Source: Mucilaginibacter segetis (lineage in GTDB: Bacteria; Bacteroidota; Bacteroidia; Sphingobacteriales; Sphingobacteriaceae). Taken from it: a DNA stretch of 64,000 nt. The position numbers were made by a program, and so were the translations under genes. The notes below the pieces were generated by a model. It saw only the letters and a program-made list of their open reading frames with translations. It was not told the DNA's origin and searched no databases. Shown here piece after piece: positions 54,201 through 63,438 of the stretch (position 1 is its first letter; each line of letters starts with the position of its first letter). Location of the stretch: positions 496,001 to 560,000 of the forward strand of contig NZ_JAEHFW010000002.1 of assembly GCF_016522075.1 (NCBI RefSeq), read 5' to 3'.

Positions 54201-54884
54201 GCAGAAAAATTCATTCGTAATAATCTGGATAAATTACGCCAATGGAAAGCTTTTGCCGATGGTGTTAATGATGAAATAAATAAGGCAGCAAAGGCTGATG
54301 TGGTAATCAATCCATTATTAAAAGAGTACAATAGCCTTTACCAGGGTGAGGTAGTAAAGAACTTCAAAGCTTTACAAGAGACAGCCCAGAAAATTAAGGA
54401 TGCCTATTATCAGCTTATGCAAGCCGCCGCGACAGAAATGGCTGCTAAATATATTCTCCTGCAAAAGGACGCAGATGAATTGATAAAAGAGATTCATACA
54501 TTACCCGCTGGCCTTAATGAAGAAGCAAGTTTGGAAGGAAGTAGCATCAGGCAGTATGCCTCTCAACGCACAAATTCTGCCATTGATATAGATTATGACG
54601 TAAAAGATAGGCACACGAGGTTCACCTACTCCGAGATGCTTTCTTTCATTCAATTGTTTCATAGCTATAAAACAAAATTAGAAATAATAAAATCGGGGTT
54701 AATTACAACGACCCCTACCAAACCTGCTCCTGGAACTCCGGTAACCCCGACCAAGAAAATTTATTCAGCTACATTACCCGGTGGAAAAGTAAAAGTAAGT
54801 GAATACAAAACATGGCTGCAAAATGAATTGCAAAAAATATCAGGGGCAGCTGCCGATGATGAAGTTGAAATCAAGAATCTATAA
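51285..54884 (+). CDS. brxC: BREX ATPase BrxC
   Basis: This 1199-residue P-loop ATPase has Walker A S-G-F-Y-G-S-G-K-S (residues 65-73). The N-terminal 'WISGFYGSGKSYFGKLLGY' and F-L-F-D-E-A-S-E-A (about 253-261, Walker B) are typical of BrxC, the large ATPase of type I BREX. Its length fits. It is intact, starts 15 nt after brxB and ends 8 nt before pglX. A Pro/Thr-rich linker near the C-terminus (residues about 1145-1165) precedes a short basic domain. Confidence 0.9.
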   Translation: MLIKDILTIDLSEDIKNVIDLEDISEAAIQSEIENYIITEGLAEEYSDFVSTFTSNIIETGVWISGFYGSGKSYFGKLLGYMISNRLIGGTPARDRILQRFTGINDEALVKNSIAKLNSVNARVVFMDIAKQDTSKGFAYALFRNFLKSLELPENEHGFLLFSLMCSADYSNVVDFVQDKSGKSWSDLKNNRIVYIGKIKEIYIALGNSEADYSTILTTIRREIDEFSASKLKDELSTYFKAVRDEKVVFLFDEASEAINQRKFTLLDLEGLSESLSSLGGKVWTIAIAQEKLDDVINNSNISKAQLTKVTDRFKIKIHLEATEVDVIIRSRLLKKKDDALQKLKDHYQKNSGKIADHSGLTGAGKTENSDSFVTYYPFYQNQFGLLQNFLFGRQGYASTKVAARGMIITTYDILKHEIQNETLFNVATGWQIAKEAQPQPPVRLVNRYSNADTILKNEHIDLPGRHLLETIHFLTEAEVAPTSFTNIVKSYVKAPEDFHTVQALVTKALDTLVEHKILLLSNGTYRITSDIEQRLLDEMNQFLVQIFKKKQQIISAFKNSAFIKSLAKINDANTIFDFYITSDNDDELTNPGLKQLKLKVKSLYSFGDDRSIDIEQLKTQFQNNKDVIWLAPDNSHFREIDKLLEEVERIKYLEEKYTNPNSEEGPIVRAFQSERSAKEIRLKELVEQSLMQGNSIYLYNTAQMDNNNWQNVMNGLQRQVIQNVYYKRLTSQLSDALADRIIREANSQRLQTYFNGQGIDFQFYDAQGNFIGEALKPAEEILFKIRNTFVDGATLEKDLEQPPTGFGFGTVITTVAALMRGGKIMSKYNGAEKFSWRDDGVSSIFSAAREFRKASFKAIAKSLSTAQKNSIVTSLQELESETHTHKKVDWNTNDFDLVNAVRELAKLFCDKVDFMKRSNKDFDALFSNLETCKDQLGVFTGAVSEANYIDKADNYLDQNDIYANAIREIEKAEKFIRNNLDKLRQWKAFADGVNDEINKAAKADVVINPLLKEYNSLYQGEVVKNFKALQETAQKIKDAYYQLMQAAATEMAAKYILLQKDADELIKEIHTLPAGLNEEASLEGSSIRQYASQRTNSAIDIDYDVKDRHTRFTYSEMLSFIQLFHSYKTKLEIIKSGLITTTPTKPAPGTPVTPTKKIYSATLPGGKVKVSEYKTWLQNELQKISGAAADDEVEIKNL

Positions 54885-54892
54885 CTATATAA

Positions 54893-57800
54893 ATGAAATT
54901 AGCCGAGCACGTTGAACTTATTCGTAAACTAATTGATACTGCTTTTCGCAACCGCTTAGGCCGGATGGGTGTAACCGCTTCAGTTTTGCAACCCGTAGAT
55001 GCTATCCCTGCCGAGTACCGTTTTGAAAGGAAAAGTATTGAAGGTATAAGGGAAGTTTGGATTGCCGAAACGGGAACTGTTTCGGAAGCATACGAAAAGT
55101 TGGTTGAAGAGTTTACGTTTACATTATTTAACCGCTTGGCTGCTTTAAAGGTAATGGAGGCGCATATCTTGCATCCTGAAATTATTACGAGAAGAACTCA
55201 GCATGGTGACCGATCTTTTGCTCATAAACATTGGTTGGAGCAAAATCCAGACGGACGTAACGAAGAAATGGAAGGCTTGGTTCGTTTTATTGAAGATCAA
55301 CTAACCGTATTAACAACTGACATTCCTTTGTTCAGCCCGCAGCACCCTTATCATTTGTTGCCGACGGCAATTGAGCTTAATGGGATAATGAACGCTTTTA
55401 ACCAGGTGGAAACTGATCCACAAGTAGAAAGTGACATTTGGAAAAGCGACGATGTATTAGGCTGGCTATATGAGAGCTATAACAATTATAAAAAGGCCGC
55501 TCATAAAGAAAGTGGTGATAAAACAGAATTTAATAAAGTAAGTATTCAAAGCCAGGTTTACACGCCCCGTTGGGTTGTTAAATTTTTAGTGGATAACAGT
55601 TTGGGGAAACTGTACCTTGAAATGTTTCCTGATAGCGAAATAAAAAATCGTTATAAAATAGCCAACGCCCCTAAAACACAGACAAGGGCACCAAAACCGA
55701 TAACCGAAATTAAGTTGATTGACCCGGCTACAGGTAGCGGTAACTTCCTGCTTTACGGATTTGACTTGTTTTATGATTTGTATATCGATCAGATTGAAAA
55801 TTACGGTGCTGAATATGATGAACGTAAAATAGCCGAACTCATCATTACCAACAACTTGCATGGCGTTGACTTGGATGACCGCGCAATTCAACTGGCGCAA
55901 TTAGGTTTGTATATTAAAGCTAAGCGTAAAAAGCGTTCTGCTAAAATTGAACATTTTAATATCGTTAGTTCTGATTTCTTTTTGCCTCCTTATAGTGAGG
56001 TAAAGCACATTTTTGAAGAAAGTGCTGAATTAGGTGAGGTTGAACGAAACCTAATGGCCGATTTATGGGGCGACTTACAAAATGCCTATAAATTTGGTGC
56101 CTTAATACGCCTGGAGGAGAAACTTAACCTTAAATGGTTTGGCACAAAAAAGCATGTTGATCAAAACCAGATTGCGCTATTTGGACAAGAAAATTTAGAT
56201 GATTTTGAGAATTTCAGGGAGCTTTTTTTTATTAACCTTCATAAAGCTGTAACACAAAATACTGCCAAACAAGGACAAACATTCCTAAATACTAAAACAC
56301 AGGATGCAATTACCTTTCTTCAATTACTTACTCAAAAGTATGATGTAGCTGTAGCCAACCCGCCCTACACAGACAGCTCTGATTTTGGCCCGGAATTAAA
56401 AGTATTTATTGACACAAATTACAAGCAACCCTATAAATTCAATTCTAATCTATATGCAACGTTTATCAAGCGTTCTTTTGAATTAATTGACGAACAAGGT
56501 AAAATGGCCCTGATACATCCATTGACATTTATGTACATCAAAACATTTGAGGATGTCAGGAAATTCATCATTGACAAGTTACATATTAATATTTTCGTTG
56601 ATTACGGTTTGAGCAACTTATTCGGATCCGTGATGGTCGATCCAGCGTTTTATGTTCTCGAAAAGGAAATACATTCAAATGATTCATTGTTCATTTCATT
56701 AGATCAATATACTCGTACACCGAATGAAAAGTTCAAGAAGGACTTCTGTCTTAAATCATTGGATGATTACATAGCGAATATTCCTAACAAACACAATATC
56801 ACACTTCCTCAATCTAAACTTAAAATTATAGAAAGTTGGCCTTTTATATATTGGATTAGTGATGGTTTTAGAGAAAAGTTCAAAGAGAAAACCATTCTCG
56901 ATATGTTCAATCCGGCGCAAGGGGCGGCAACAACGGATAATAACAAATTTTTAAGGTTTTGGTGGGAAGTTGAAGAGAACTCTATATCGATAAATTACAA
57001 CGAGGATAAAAGAAAATGGGTTAAATATTCAAAGGGAGGCCCTTTTAATAAATGGTACGGCAATTTATGGGTACTATTGAATTGGGGTGCAAATGGACAG
57101 GACTTAATAAGTGCCGGCGCTGTACTAAGAAATAGTAATTTTTATTTACAAGAAGGGATTACTTATTCTGCAAGTGGTTCAAAAGGAGCCTCTTATAGAT
57201 ACCTACCGTCAAATTGCATATTTGATACTGGAGGTTCTTGCATTTTTTTAGGCAAAACATATAAAAATTTAAATTATCTAATAGCATTCCTAAATTCACC
57301 GTTATCTACCTATATAGTTGATTGCTTAAATCCAACGGTAAATACGCAGGTCGGAGACTTACAAAGGATACCAATAGTCAAGCCTTCCAAATCACTTGAA
57401 AATGGTATTTCAGTCTTAGCTAATGAAAATATAATAATTAAGAAAAACCTTTGTGAATTTAAGTTGGTTGAAACGAATTATAAAAATAATCCATTAACAT
57501 TATATTCTGACGTTTCGTTAACGAGTCGTCTATTAACCCACCTGAATGGCGAGAATGCTCAGCTAACACACGTTTTGATAAATGAGGCGGTAATTAACAA
57601 TCTCATATTTGAGGTATACGACCTTAGTGAACAAGACAGACAACAGATAGAGGCAAAGATGGGGAGGCCAGTTGGAGAACTGCCGGTTCTAAATTCCGCT
57701 CGTCAAGCTTATTTGGAAGAAATAAAACTCGAAGAGGAAAACGTTATAAACCATATCGAAAACTTAAGAGCCATTGATTTTGAAGAGTCCCAAATACTAC

Positions 57801-58582
57801 CTATCAAAATAGAGTTTAATGCTTTGTATCAAAGCAACAATGATCTGGAGGAATTTTGCATTAGGCACCAAGTTAATCCCATCAATGTTTGGTTTTGGTT
57901 TAAAGAAAGTAAAATACTACCTCAAGGTCGTGCTGCAGACATCGCTTTGGAGTTTTTGGCTGATTCCCTCCGGACGATTTTAAAAGATGATGAGGATGGC
58001 ATTATTCCGTTAGTTGCCTTACCTGGTGAACCAAAATTGGCGGATAGATTAGAACAACACTGCTTTAGCCAAGGTTTTAACTCTGCACAGTTTATGCAAT
58101 TAGATGCCTTGATAGGCCGACCAATTAACGAATATATTGAGCAGCATTTTTTCAAGGATTTGAGCGATCATCTCAACCTATTTATGTATTTGCCAAAAAC
58201 ACCATTTATTTGGCATTTAAGTAGTGGTGCTCACCAGGGTTTTGAAGCATATATTATTATTTACAAATGGAACAGGGATAGTTTGTACAAACTCAAAAGC
58301 AGCTACCTTAGTAAACGTACCGAAAGCCTTCAATACCGCAATCTGCAAATTGGGGACAGTGTAACCGCCCAGGCACAAACAGAAAAGGAAATCATCAGGC
58401 TGCAATTACAGGAGATAGCCGTTTTCTCCAAAAAGATTGACGAACTCATTGCTGAAGGTTATGATCCAAAATTGGATGGTGGTGTAGGTAAAAATATTGC
58501 CCCGCTTCAAAAAAAGGGTATGCTAAAGGCGGAAGTATTAAAATCAACTCAACTACAAAAATATTTAAATGCAGATTGGTAA
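54893..58582 (+). CDS. pglX: BREX N6-adenine methyltransferase PglX
   Basis: This 1229-residue methyltransferase has SAM-binding motif I D-P-A-T-G-S-G-N-F beginning at Asp277 and catalytic N-P-P-Y at 489-492, as in class gamma N6-adenine enzymes. The second half contains target-recognition and helical regions. PglX methylates host DNA at the BREX site and lets BREX tell self from phage. The length is typical of type I PglX, with no frameshift. The stop overlaps the pglZ start by one nt (TAATG at 58580-58584). Confidence 0.9.
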   Translation: MKLAEHVELIRKLIDTAFRNRLGRMGVTASVLQPVDAIPAEYRFERKSIEGIREVWIAETGTVSEAYEKLVEEFTFTLFNRLAALKVMEAHILHPEIITRRTQHGDRSFAHKHWLEQNPDGRNEEMEGLVRFIEDQLTVLTTDIPLFSPQHPYHLLPTAIELNGIMNAFNQVETDPQVESDIWKSDDVLGWLYESYNNYKKAAHKESGDKTEFNKVSIQSQVYTPRWVVKFLVDNSLGKLYLEMFPDSEIKNRYKIANAPKTQTRAPKPITEIKLIDPATGSGNFLLYGFDLFYDLYIDQIENYGAEYDERKIAELIITNNLHGVDLDDRAIQLAQLGLYIKAKRKKRSAKIEHFNIVSSDFFLPPYSEVKHIFEESAELGEVERNLMADLWGDLQNAYKFGALIRLEEKLNLKWFGTKKHVDQNQIALFGQENLDDFENFRELFFINLHKAVTQNTAKQGQTFLNTKTQDAITFLQLLTQKYDVAVANPPYTDSSDFGPELKVFIDTNYKQPYKFNSNLYATFIKRSFELIDEQGKMALIHPLTFMYIKTFEDVRKFIIDKLHINIFVDYGLSNLFGSVMVDPAFYVLEKEIHSNDSLFISLDQYTRTPNEKFKKDFCLKSLDDYIANIPNKHNITLPQSKLKIIESWPFIYWISDGFREKFKEKTILDMFNPAQGAATTDNNKFLRFWWEVEENSISINYNEDKRKWVKYSKGGPFNKWYGNLWVLLNWGANGQDLISAGAVLRNSNFYLQEGITYSASGSKGASYRYLPSNCIFDTGGSCIFLGKTYKNLNYLIAFLNSPLSTYIVDCLNPTVNTQVGDLQRIPIVKPSKSLENGISVLANENIIIKKNLCEFKLVETNYKNNPLTLYSDVSLTSRLLTHLNGENAQLTHVLINEAVINNLIFEVYDLSEQDRQQIEAKMGRPVGELPVLNSARQAYLEEIKLEEENVINHIENLRAIDFEESQILPIKIEFNALYQSNNDLEEFCIRHQVNPINVWFWFKESKILPQGRAADIALEFLADSLRTILKDDEDGIIPLVALPGEPKLADRLEQHCFSQGFNSAQFMQLDALIGRPINEYIEQHFFKDLSDHLNLFMYLPKTPFIWHLSSGAHQGFEAYIIIYKWNRDSLYKLKSSYLSKRTESLQYRNLQIGDSVTAQAQTEKEIIRLQLQEIAVFSKKIDELIAEGYDPKLDGGVGKNIAPLQKKGMLKAEVLKSTQLQKYLNADW

Positions 58583-60819
58583 TGACTGAACAATGGTTGA
58601 TGCAAGATATTAATTCGTTAATACAACACCGTGACAGGGTTGTGTTACTGGATACTACGGCGCAATGCGGTTTTGTGTTACCTATTTTGCAACAAAACCA
58701 TATAAACGTTTTACAAACAAATGTTTCTGTTTCAGAACAGTGGCAACAGGAGAAAGAAGAGCTTTTGATCAGATACGAAGGCGAAACAACTTATAAAAAT
58801 AAACCACTTGTTTTTTATGTTACCAGGCCACAAGATAAACTAAGTTTTCTGTTTGATTACTGCTTTACACATGGCTGCCTTGATTTAAGCAATCCCCAGG
58901 ATTGGTTAAAAAGGAAAATATTTGCAAGTACAGGTTTACAAGTAAATTTAGATAGCCCAATGCTCTTAACGGCAGCTAAATTAGGGATCGGAAAAGACCT
59001 CGCCTGGTGGAAAAAAATTGTCCAGAATTTAGAGGAAATGATTAACCTCGATGATGAACTGTTGCCATTTGTCAATAACCCGGAAGAATACCTTGCTTCA
59101 AAAGAACCGGATATTAAAAGATTGTTTGAAGAAAAAATACACGAATTGCTTGATCAGCAATATATGAGTAAACCCGCAAAAACATTGGCAGGGGAAGTTG
59201 CGAAAAGAATGTTTGACGGCCTTGCAAACAACGAGATTTCGGATAGCCTGTTACAACTGTACTATAAATGGGCTGATAGTTCTACCTATAGGCCATCCCT
59301 GGAAAAATATATTCATGATTATAAATTAGACGAATCGATCAATCCCTGGAATTCCCACCCCGATCATTGTTTTAAAACACTTGATTTGATTGAGTTGAGA
59401 CAGATAGCAGATAATTACAGGGATAAGTCATTTGTGGCAGAAAAGCTCCAAAAGTTAAAGAAAAGAATATTTTCCCAGAAGGTACAGGTTTTTGTTCCTG
59501 TATGGTGGAAGGACCTATTGGTGCTGTTTGAAACGAATACCGATGATCTGTCAAAATGTAACAATCTAAATGCGTTTATAGAATATTATGCAGGTACTTT
59601 CTCAAAAGTTGATAGAGCAATACGCAATTTATATGTAGCATTTTTAAACACCGATGCCATAGTAAGACCATTGCAGGAATATTATGAAGGTTTAAATCAT
59701 TTGGTATTACAAACATGGTTTGATTTCTATCCGGCGTATAAATCAGATCAACAAGGATACCTTCCCAAACTCTTCGCTACTGCTAAAGCTAAAACGGCAG
59801 TTATCGTTGGCGATGGCGTACGTTATGAGATTGCAGATTATGTAGCCACCGAATTGCAAAAACATTTCAAAGTTGAAAAGGAAATCATGTTAGCGGATAT
59901 GCCGTCAGAAACGGAACATAATATGAGTGCCTTATATGTAGGCGGCAATGAGGTGCTTTCTGTTCAAAAAGACAGGGAAATAAGGCTGACACAAGCAACC
60001 GGAAAGAACATTGTGTATATGCAATTGGAGCAGCTAAGTTACGGCAATGAGGCAGATTACCTTGTTCTAACATATAAAGATATTGATAGTTCGGGTGAAA
60101 AATTACAGCAAGCAGCCATTAAGTTATTTTCAGAGTTTGAGGCAGTACTCGTTGAAAAAATAACTTTGTTGCTCAATATGGGGTACCAAGAAGTGTACCT
60201 TGTTACCGACCATGGCTTTGTATTGACCGGATTATTAGATGAAGCTGACAAGATAGAACCCAATGCAATTGGTAAAAAAGAGGTACATGAACGTTTTATT
60301 CGCACGGCTGAAAAGCAAATAAATAGTGATTGGATATGTTTTGAAAGGCCATATAACGAATTCAAATATGTTTATGCAGCAAAAAATCATCGCCCATTTA
60401 AATCAAAGGGTGTCTATGGCTTTTCGCATGGTGGCTTCACACCTCAAGAACTCATTATTCCGAAATTTAAATTTACCAAAGCAAGGGCACAAACATCAAA
60501 GTTGGAAGTATTAATTTCCAATAAATCCGAATTGAACGATGTTCCTACTGAACTATTTGTGATTAAGTTGGAAGCTCCAAAAACTTTAGCTGACCTATTT
60601 GGTTCGCAACGTAAAGTTCAGATAAAACTATATGTTGGCGGGAGGGAATATTTAAGCAGCGACATAATAACTTTTGAAGCGGGTAAAAAGGAAGTTAAGG
60701 AGTTTTCCTTTAATAAAAACAGCCAGGTACAAGCCATATTACTCGATGCTGCAACCCAGGAACAATTAGACACAGTAATCATCAAAAAATCTAACCTTCG
60801 TGATTTGGGAGGCTTATAA
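58582..60819 (+). CDS. pglZ: BREX phosphatase-like protein PglZ
   Basis: The protein is 745 residues from the ATG at 58582; the frame is open from a TTG at 58576, but the ATG overlaps the pglX stop and is preferred. Alkaline-phosphatase-superfamily motifs are visible: 'VGDGVRYEIADYVATEL' (about 409-425) and V-T-D-H-G-F (about 542-547). The C-terminal beta-rich domain follows a 'GFSHGGFTPQELIIPKF' segment typical of PglZ. It is a core BREX component of unproven substrate. It ends 13 nt before brxL. Confidence 0.9.
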   Translation: MTEQWLMQDINSLIQHRDRVVLLDTTAQCGFVLPILQQNHINVLQTNVSVSEQWQQEKEELLIRYEGETTYKNKPLVFYVTRPQDKLSFLFDYCFTHGCLDLSNPQDWLKRKIFASTGLQVNLDSPMLLTAAKLGIGKDLAWWKKIVQNLEEMINLDDELLPFVNNPEEYLASKEPDIKRLFEEKIHELLDQQYMSKPAKTLAGEVAKRMFDGLANNEISDSLLQLYYKWADSSTYRPSLEKYIHDYKLDESINPWNSHPDHCFKTLDLIELRQIADNYRDKSFVAEKLQKLKKRIFSQKVQVFVPVWWKDLLVLFETNTDDLSKCNNLNAFIEYYAGTFSKVDRAIRNLYVAFLNTDAIVRPLQEYYEGLNHLVLQTWFDFYPAYKSDQQGYLPKLFATAKAKTAVIVGDGVRYEIADYVATELQKHFKVEKEIMLADMPSETEHNMSALYVGGNEVLSVQKDREIRLTQATGKNIVYMQLEQLSYGNEADYLVLTYKDIDSSGEKLQQAAIKLFSEFEAVLVEKITLLLNMGYQEVYLVTDHGFVLTGLLDEADKIEPNAIGKKEVHERFIRTAEKQINSDWICFERPYNEFKYVYAAKNHRPFKSKGVYGFSHGGFTPQELIIPKFKFTKARAQTSKLEVLISNKSELNDVPTELFVIKLEAPKTLADLFGSQRKVQIKLYVGGREYLSSDIITFEAGKKEVKEFSFNKNSQVQAILLDAATQEQLDTVIIKKSNLRDLGGL

Positions 60820-60832
60820 TAAATAGATCAAT

Positions 60833-62884
60833 ATGATAGTATTAGACGATTTAGATAAAAAAGCCTTAGATCACTTCAGGGGTTTTGTAGTTAAAAAAGA
60901 CCTGGTTGGTATAATTAAAGGTGGGGCAAATGTTCCAGCTTTTGTGTTGGAATATTTATTGGCCAATACCTGCAGCACAGAAGATGAAGAAAAGCTGAAA
61001 GAAGGAATGGAGAATGTGAAAAAGATTCTCCGTGACCATTATATCAATCCGGAAGAAAGCACTTTGATACAATCTAAGTTGCGTGAAAAAGGCAGGTACA
61101 AAATCATTGATAAAATTTCTGTCGACCTTGATCCCCAGCGCGACCGGTATTGGGCAAATATTAGCAATAGCAACATTAAAAAAGCGAACATCAGCGATGA
61201 ATTAGTGCGAACCCATGAAAAACTGATGCTTGGGGGTATTTGGGCAATAATTGAAATGGAATATGATCCAATGATAATGATTGGCCCTACGGTTTACCCT
61301 TTTGTTGTTCGGGATATTAAACCCATACAATTATCCAGCTTCGACAATTCAAAAATTTCGGATAAAAGAAAAGAGTTTACAAAAGACGAATGGAAAACCT
61401 TATTGCTTCGTAGCGCCGGCTATGAGCCTTTAAGTGAAGGTTTGGATGAACGCAAATTAAACCTGCTATTGTGCCGCTTAATCCCTTTGGTTGAGGCAAA
61501 TTTCAATATGGTTGAACTTGGACCGAGATCTTCAGGGAAATCTTATATCTATAAAGAAATAACCCCATATGCGATTTTAATTTCAGGTGGGCAAGGTTCT
61601 GTTGCGCAGCTTTTTGTTAATAATACAAGTGGCAGAGTTGGTGCTGTAGGCTTGTGGGATGCAATTTGTTTTGATGAAAGTACTGATAAGCTATTCAAAG
61701 ACAGAGACGCCATCCCCTTGATGAAAGATTATATGGAATCAGGTTCTTTTTCGAGGGCCAAAGGCGGGGAGATTTCAGGGTCAGCATCCATTATTCTAAA
61801 CGGGAATATCAACCAACCTGTGGAAACTGTTTTACAAACGTCTCATCTTTTTAGTCCCCTATCCGATGAAGTTAATTATGATACAGCATTCCTTGATCGA
61901 ATCAACCTATTCTTGCCTGGTTGGGAGATAACCAAATTTAGTCCCAAGAATTTCACCAACCACTTTGGATTTAGCACAGACTTCTTTTCTGAAATTCTTA
62001 AATCTCAACGTAAGACAACTTATTATGATGTGATTGATAAGTACTTTACGTTGGGTGCTCACTTAAAACAAAGAGATTCAAAATCTGTCCGCAGAATAGT
62101 TTCAGGTTTTATAAAATTACTTCACCCCGATGCCAACTATACCAAAGAAGATATAAGAGAATACCTGATCATCGCCATGGAAATGAGACGAAGGGTTAAG
62201 GAACAATTGAAGAGGATTGGTGGGATGGAATTTTGGGATACAAACTTTTCTTACATAGACAAAGAAAGACAGGAAGAAATATTTGTCGGGTTACCGGAGG
62301 ACAGAGGCTCACATTTGATTGATAGTAATCCACTTGCGCCTGGTGTTTGTTACACAGCTACGAGTGATGGCGATAACAATTCATTAGTAAAAATTGAGGT
62401 AGTTGCGCTGCGCGGCACAGGAAAAGTAAATATTACTGGCACCAACAACCAGGAAGTTAAGGAAAACATTAAAAACACTTTCAATTACATTAGGGCAAAT
62501 GAAAAAAGCATTCTAAATGAGCAACATTCTCTTGCTGGGTATGATTTGAATATTCAAGTCAGTAATTTAATGGGCGCTTATATAAACGGTGGAATAGGTA
62601 GTGCTGTTTACGTTGCAATTATTTCAGCTATTTATAAAAAGAATCTCAAATCTGCACTAGCAGTATTAGGCAATATTTCGATTGGAGGCGCGGTTGAAAG
62701 ATCGCTACATTTTGCAGAAAAAGTATCATTGCTTTCTGAAAACGGTGCAAAAACAGTATTAGTCCCATTTGACAATCTACAGGAAATGACAACACTTCCT
62801 TCAAGCATACTGGGAAAAACGGATACGCCGTTTTATGGTAATAGTCAAATGCTATTACAAAAATCAGTTTCAGGTGATTCTTAA
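60833..62884 (+). CDS. brxL: BREX Lon-like protein BrxL
   Basis: This 683-residue AAA+ protein has the BrxL Walker A, L-G-P-R-S-S-G-K-S (about 229-237), and 'FDESTDKLFKDRDAIPLMKDYM' in the ATPase domain (about 281-302). A C-terminal Lon-protease-like fold is present ('INGGIGSAVYVAIISAIYKK', about 584-603). The catalytic Ser-Lys pair of true Lon is not obvious, in line with BrxL being a DNA-binding hexamer. It is the last gene of a complete type I BREX set, and the operon ends with a 550-nt region containing a pseudogene. Confidence 0.9.
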   Translation: MIVLDDLDKKALDHFRGFVVKKDLVGIIKGGANVPAFVLEYLLANTCSTEDEEKLKEGMENVKKILRDHYINPEESTLIQSKLREKGRYKIIDKISVDLDPQRDRYWANISNSNIKKANISDELVRTHEKLMLGGIWAIIEMEYDPMIMIGPTVYPFVVRDIKPIQLSSFDNSKISDKRKEFTKDEWKTLLLRSAGYEPLSEGLDERKLNLLLCRLIPLVEANFNMVELGPRSSGKSYIYKEITPYAILISGGQGSVAQLFVNNTSGRVGAVGLWDAICFDESTDKLFKDRDAIPLMKDYMESGSFSRAKGGEISGSASIILNGNINQPVETVLQTSHLFSPLSDEVNYDTAFLDRINLFLPGWEITKFSPKNFTNHFGFSTDFFSEILKSQRKTTYYDVIDKYFTLGAHLKQRDSKSVRRIVSGFIKLLHPDANYTKEDIREYLIIAMEMRRRVKEQLKRIGGMEFWDTNFSYIDKERQEEIFVGLPEDRGSHLIDSNPLAPGVCYTATSDGDNNSLVKIEVVALRGTGKVNITGTNNQEVKENIKNTFNYIRANEKSILNEQHSLAGYDLNIQVSNLMGAYINGGIGSAVYVAIISAIYKKNLKSALAVLGNISIGGAVERSLHFAEKVSLLSENGAKTVLVPFDNLQEMTTLPSSILGKTDTPFYGNSQMLLQKSVSGDS

Positions 62885-62965
62885 TTAATGATTATGTGTT
62901 TTTTATTGAGTATTATACAAACTAGGCCTTATAGCTTCATTTTTTTCGAAAGCGAGTTTTAAAAA

Positions 62966-63375
62966 CTTGAAAACATTCCCGGCCTCAATGTTTTTGAACG
63001 CGCAGGAATCTTCCAGCAGTTTACAGATTATGGAAAACGGACAAATGAACTTCCGTTTTATGACCAGCAAGAAAGGCTGTGGCCCTGAGATGTGGGTGAC
63101 TTCACCTTTTAATAAGACACCAAAAAAATGTATCAGCCTTGTATCTAATGATTACCTAAATTTCACGCGACACCCAGCAGTAAAACTCGCTGCCATCTAT
63201 GGCATCGAACAGTATGGGACTGGTGCAAGCGCAATCCCCTTGATCGGAGGCCATCATGACATCATGAGATGCTGCAAACTAAAATTGTCGATTTTTTTGG
63301 TCGCAGCCCTGAATCTGCTTTGGTTTTTACTACCGGTTCCACAGCTAACAGCGCGACATTATTAGCAAGTAGATG
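62966..63375 (+). pseudogene. Broken PLP-dependent alpha-oxoamine synthase-like gene
   Basis: Three consecutive reading-frame pieces together resemble the N-terminal 130 residues of the serine palmitoyltransferase / 8-amino-7-oxononanoate synthase family. In frame 2 'IPGLNVFERAGIFQQFTDYG' (from 62966) is followed by a stop. Then in frame 0 'KKCISLVSNDYLNFTRHPAV' and 'YGIEQYGTGASAIPLIGGHH' follow. Then back in frame 2 'KIVDFFGRSPESALVFTTGS' follows. The homology stops near 63375, so there are at least two frameshifts and a 3' truncation. Only a single partial frame could be translated, so it is a remnant. It marks a likely insertion or deletion boundary next to BREX. Confidence 0.7.
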
Positions 63376-63438
63376 GCTATCCATATATAATTGTGTTTGT
63401 ACTTTCTTATATAATTGCAATCGAACACTACATATTGA

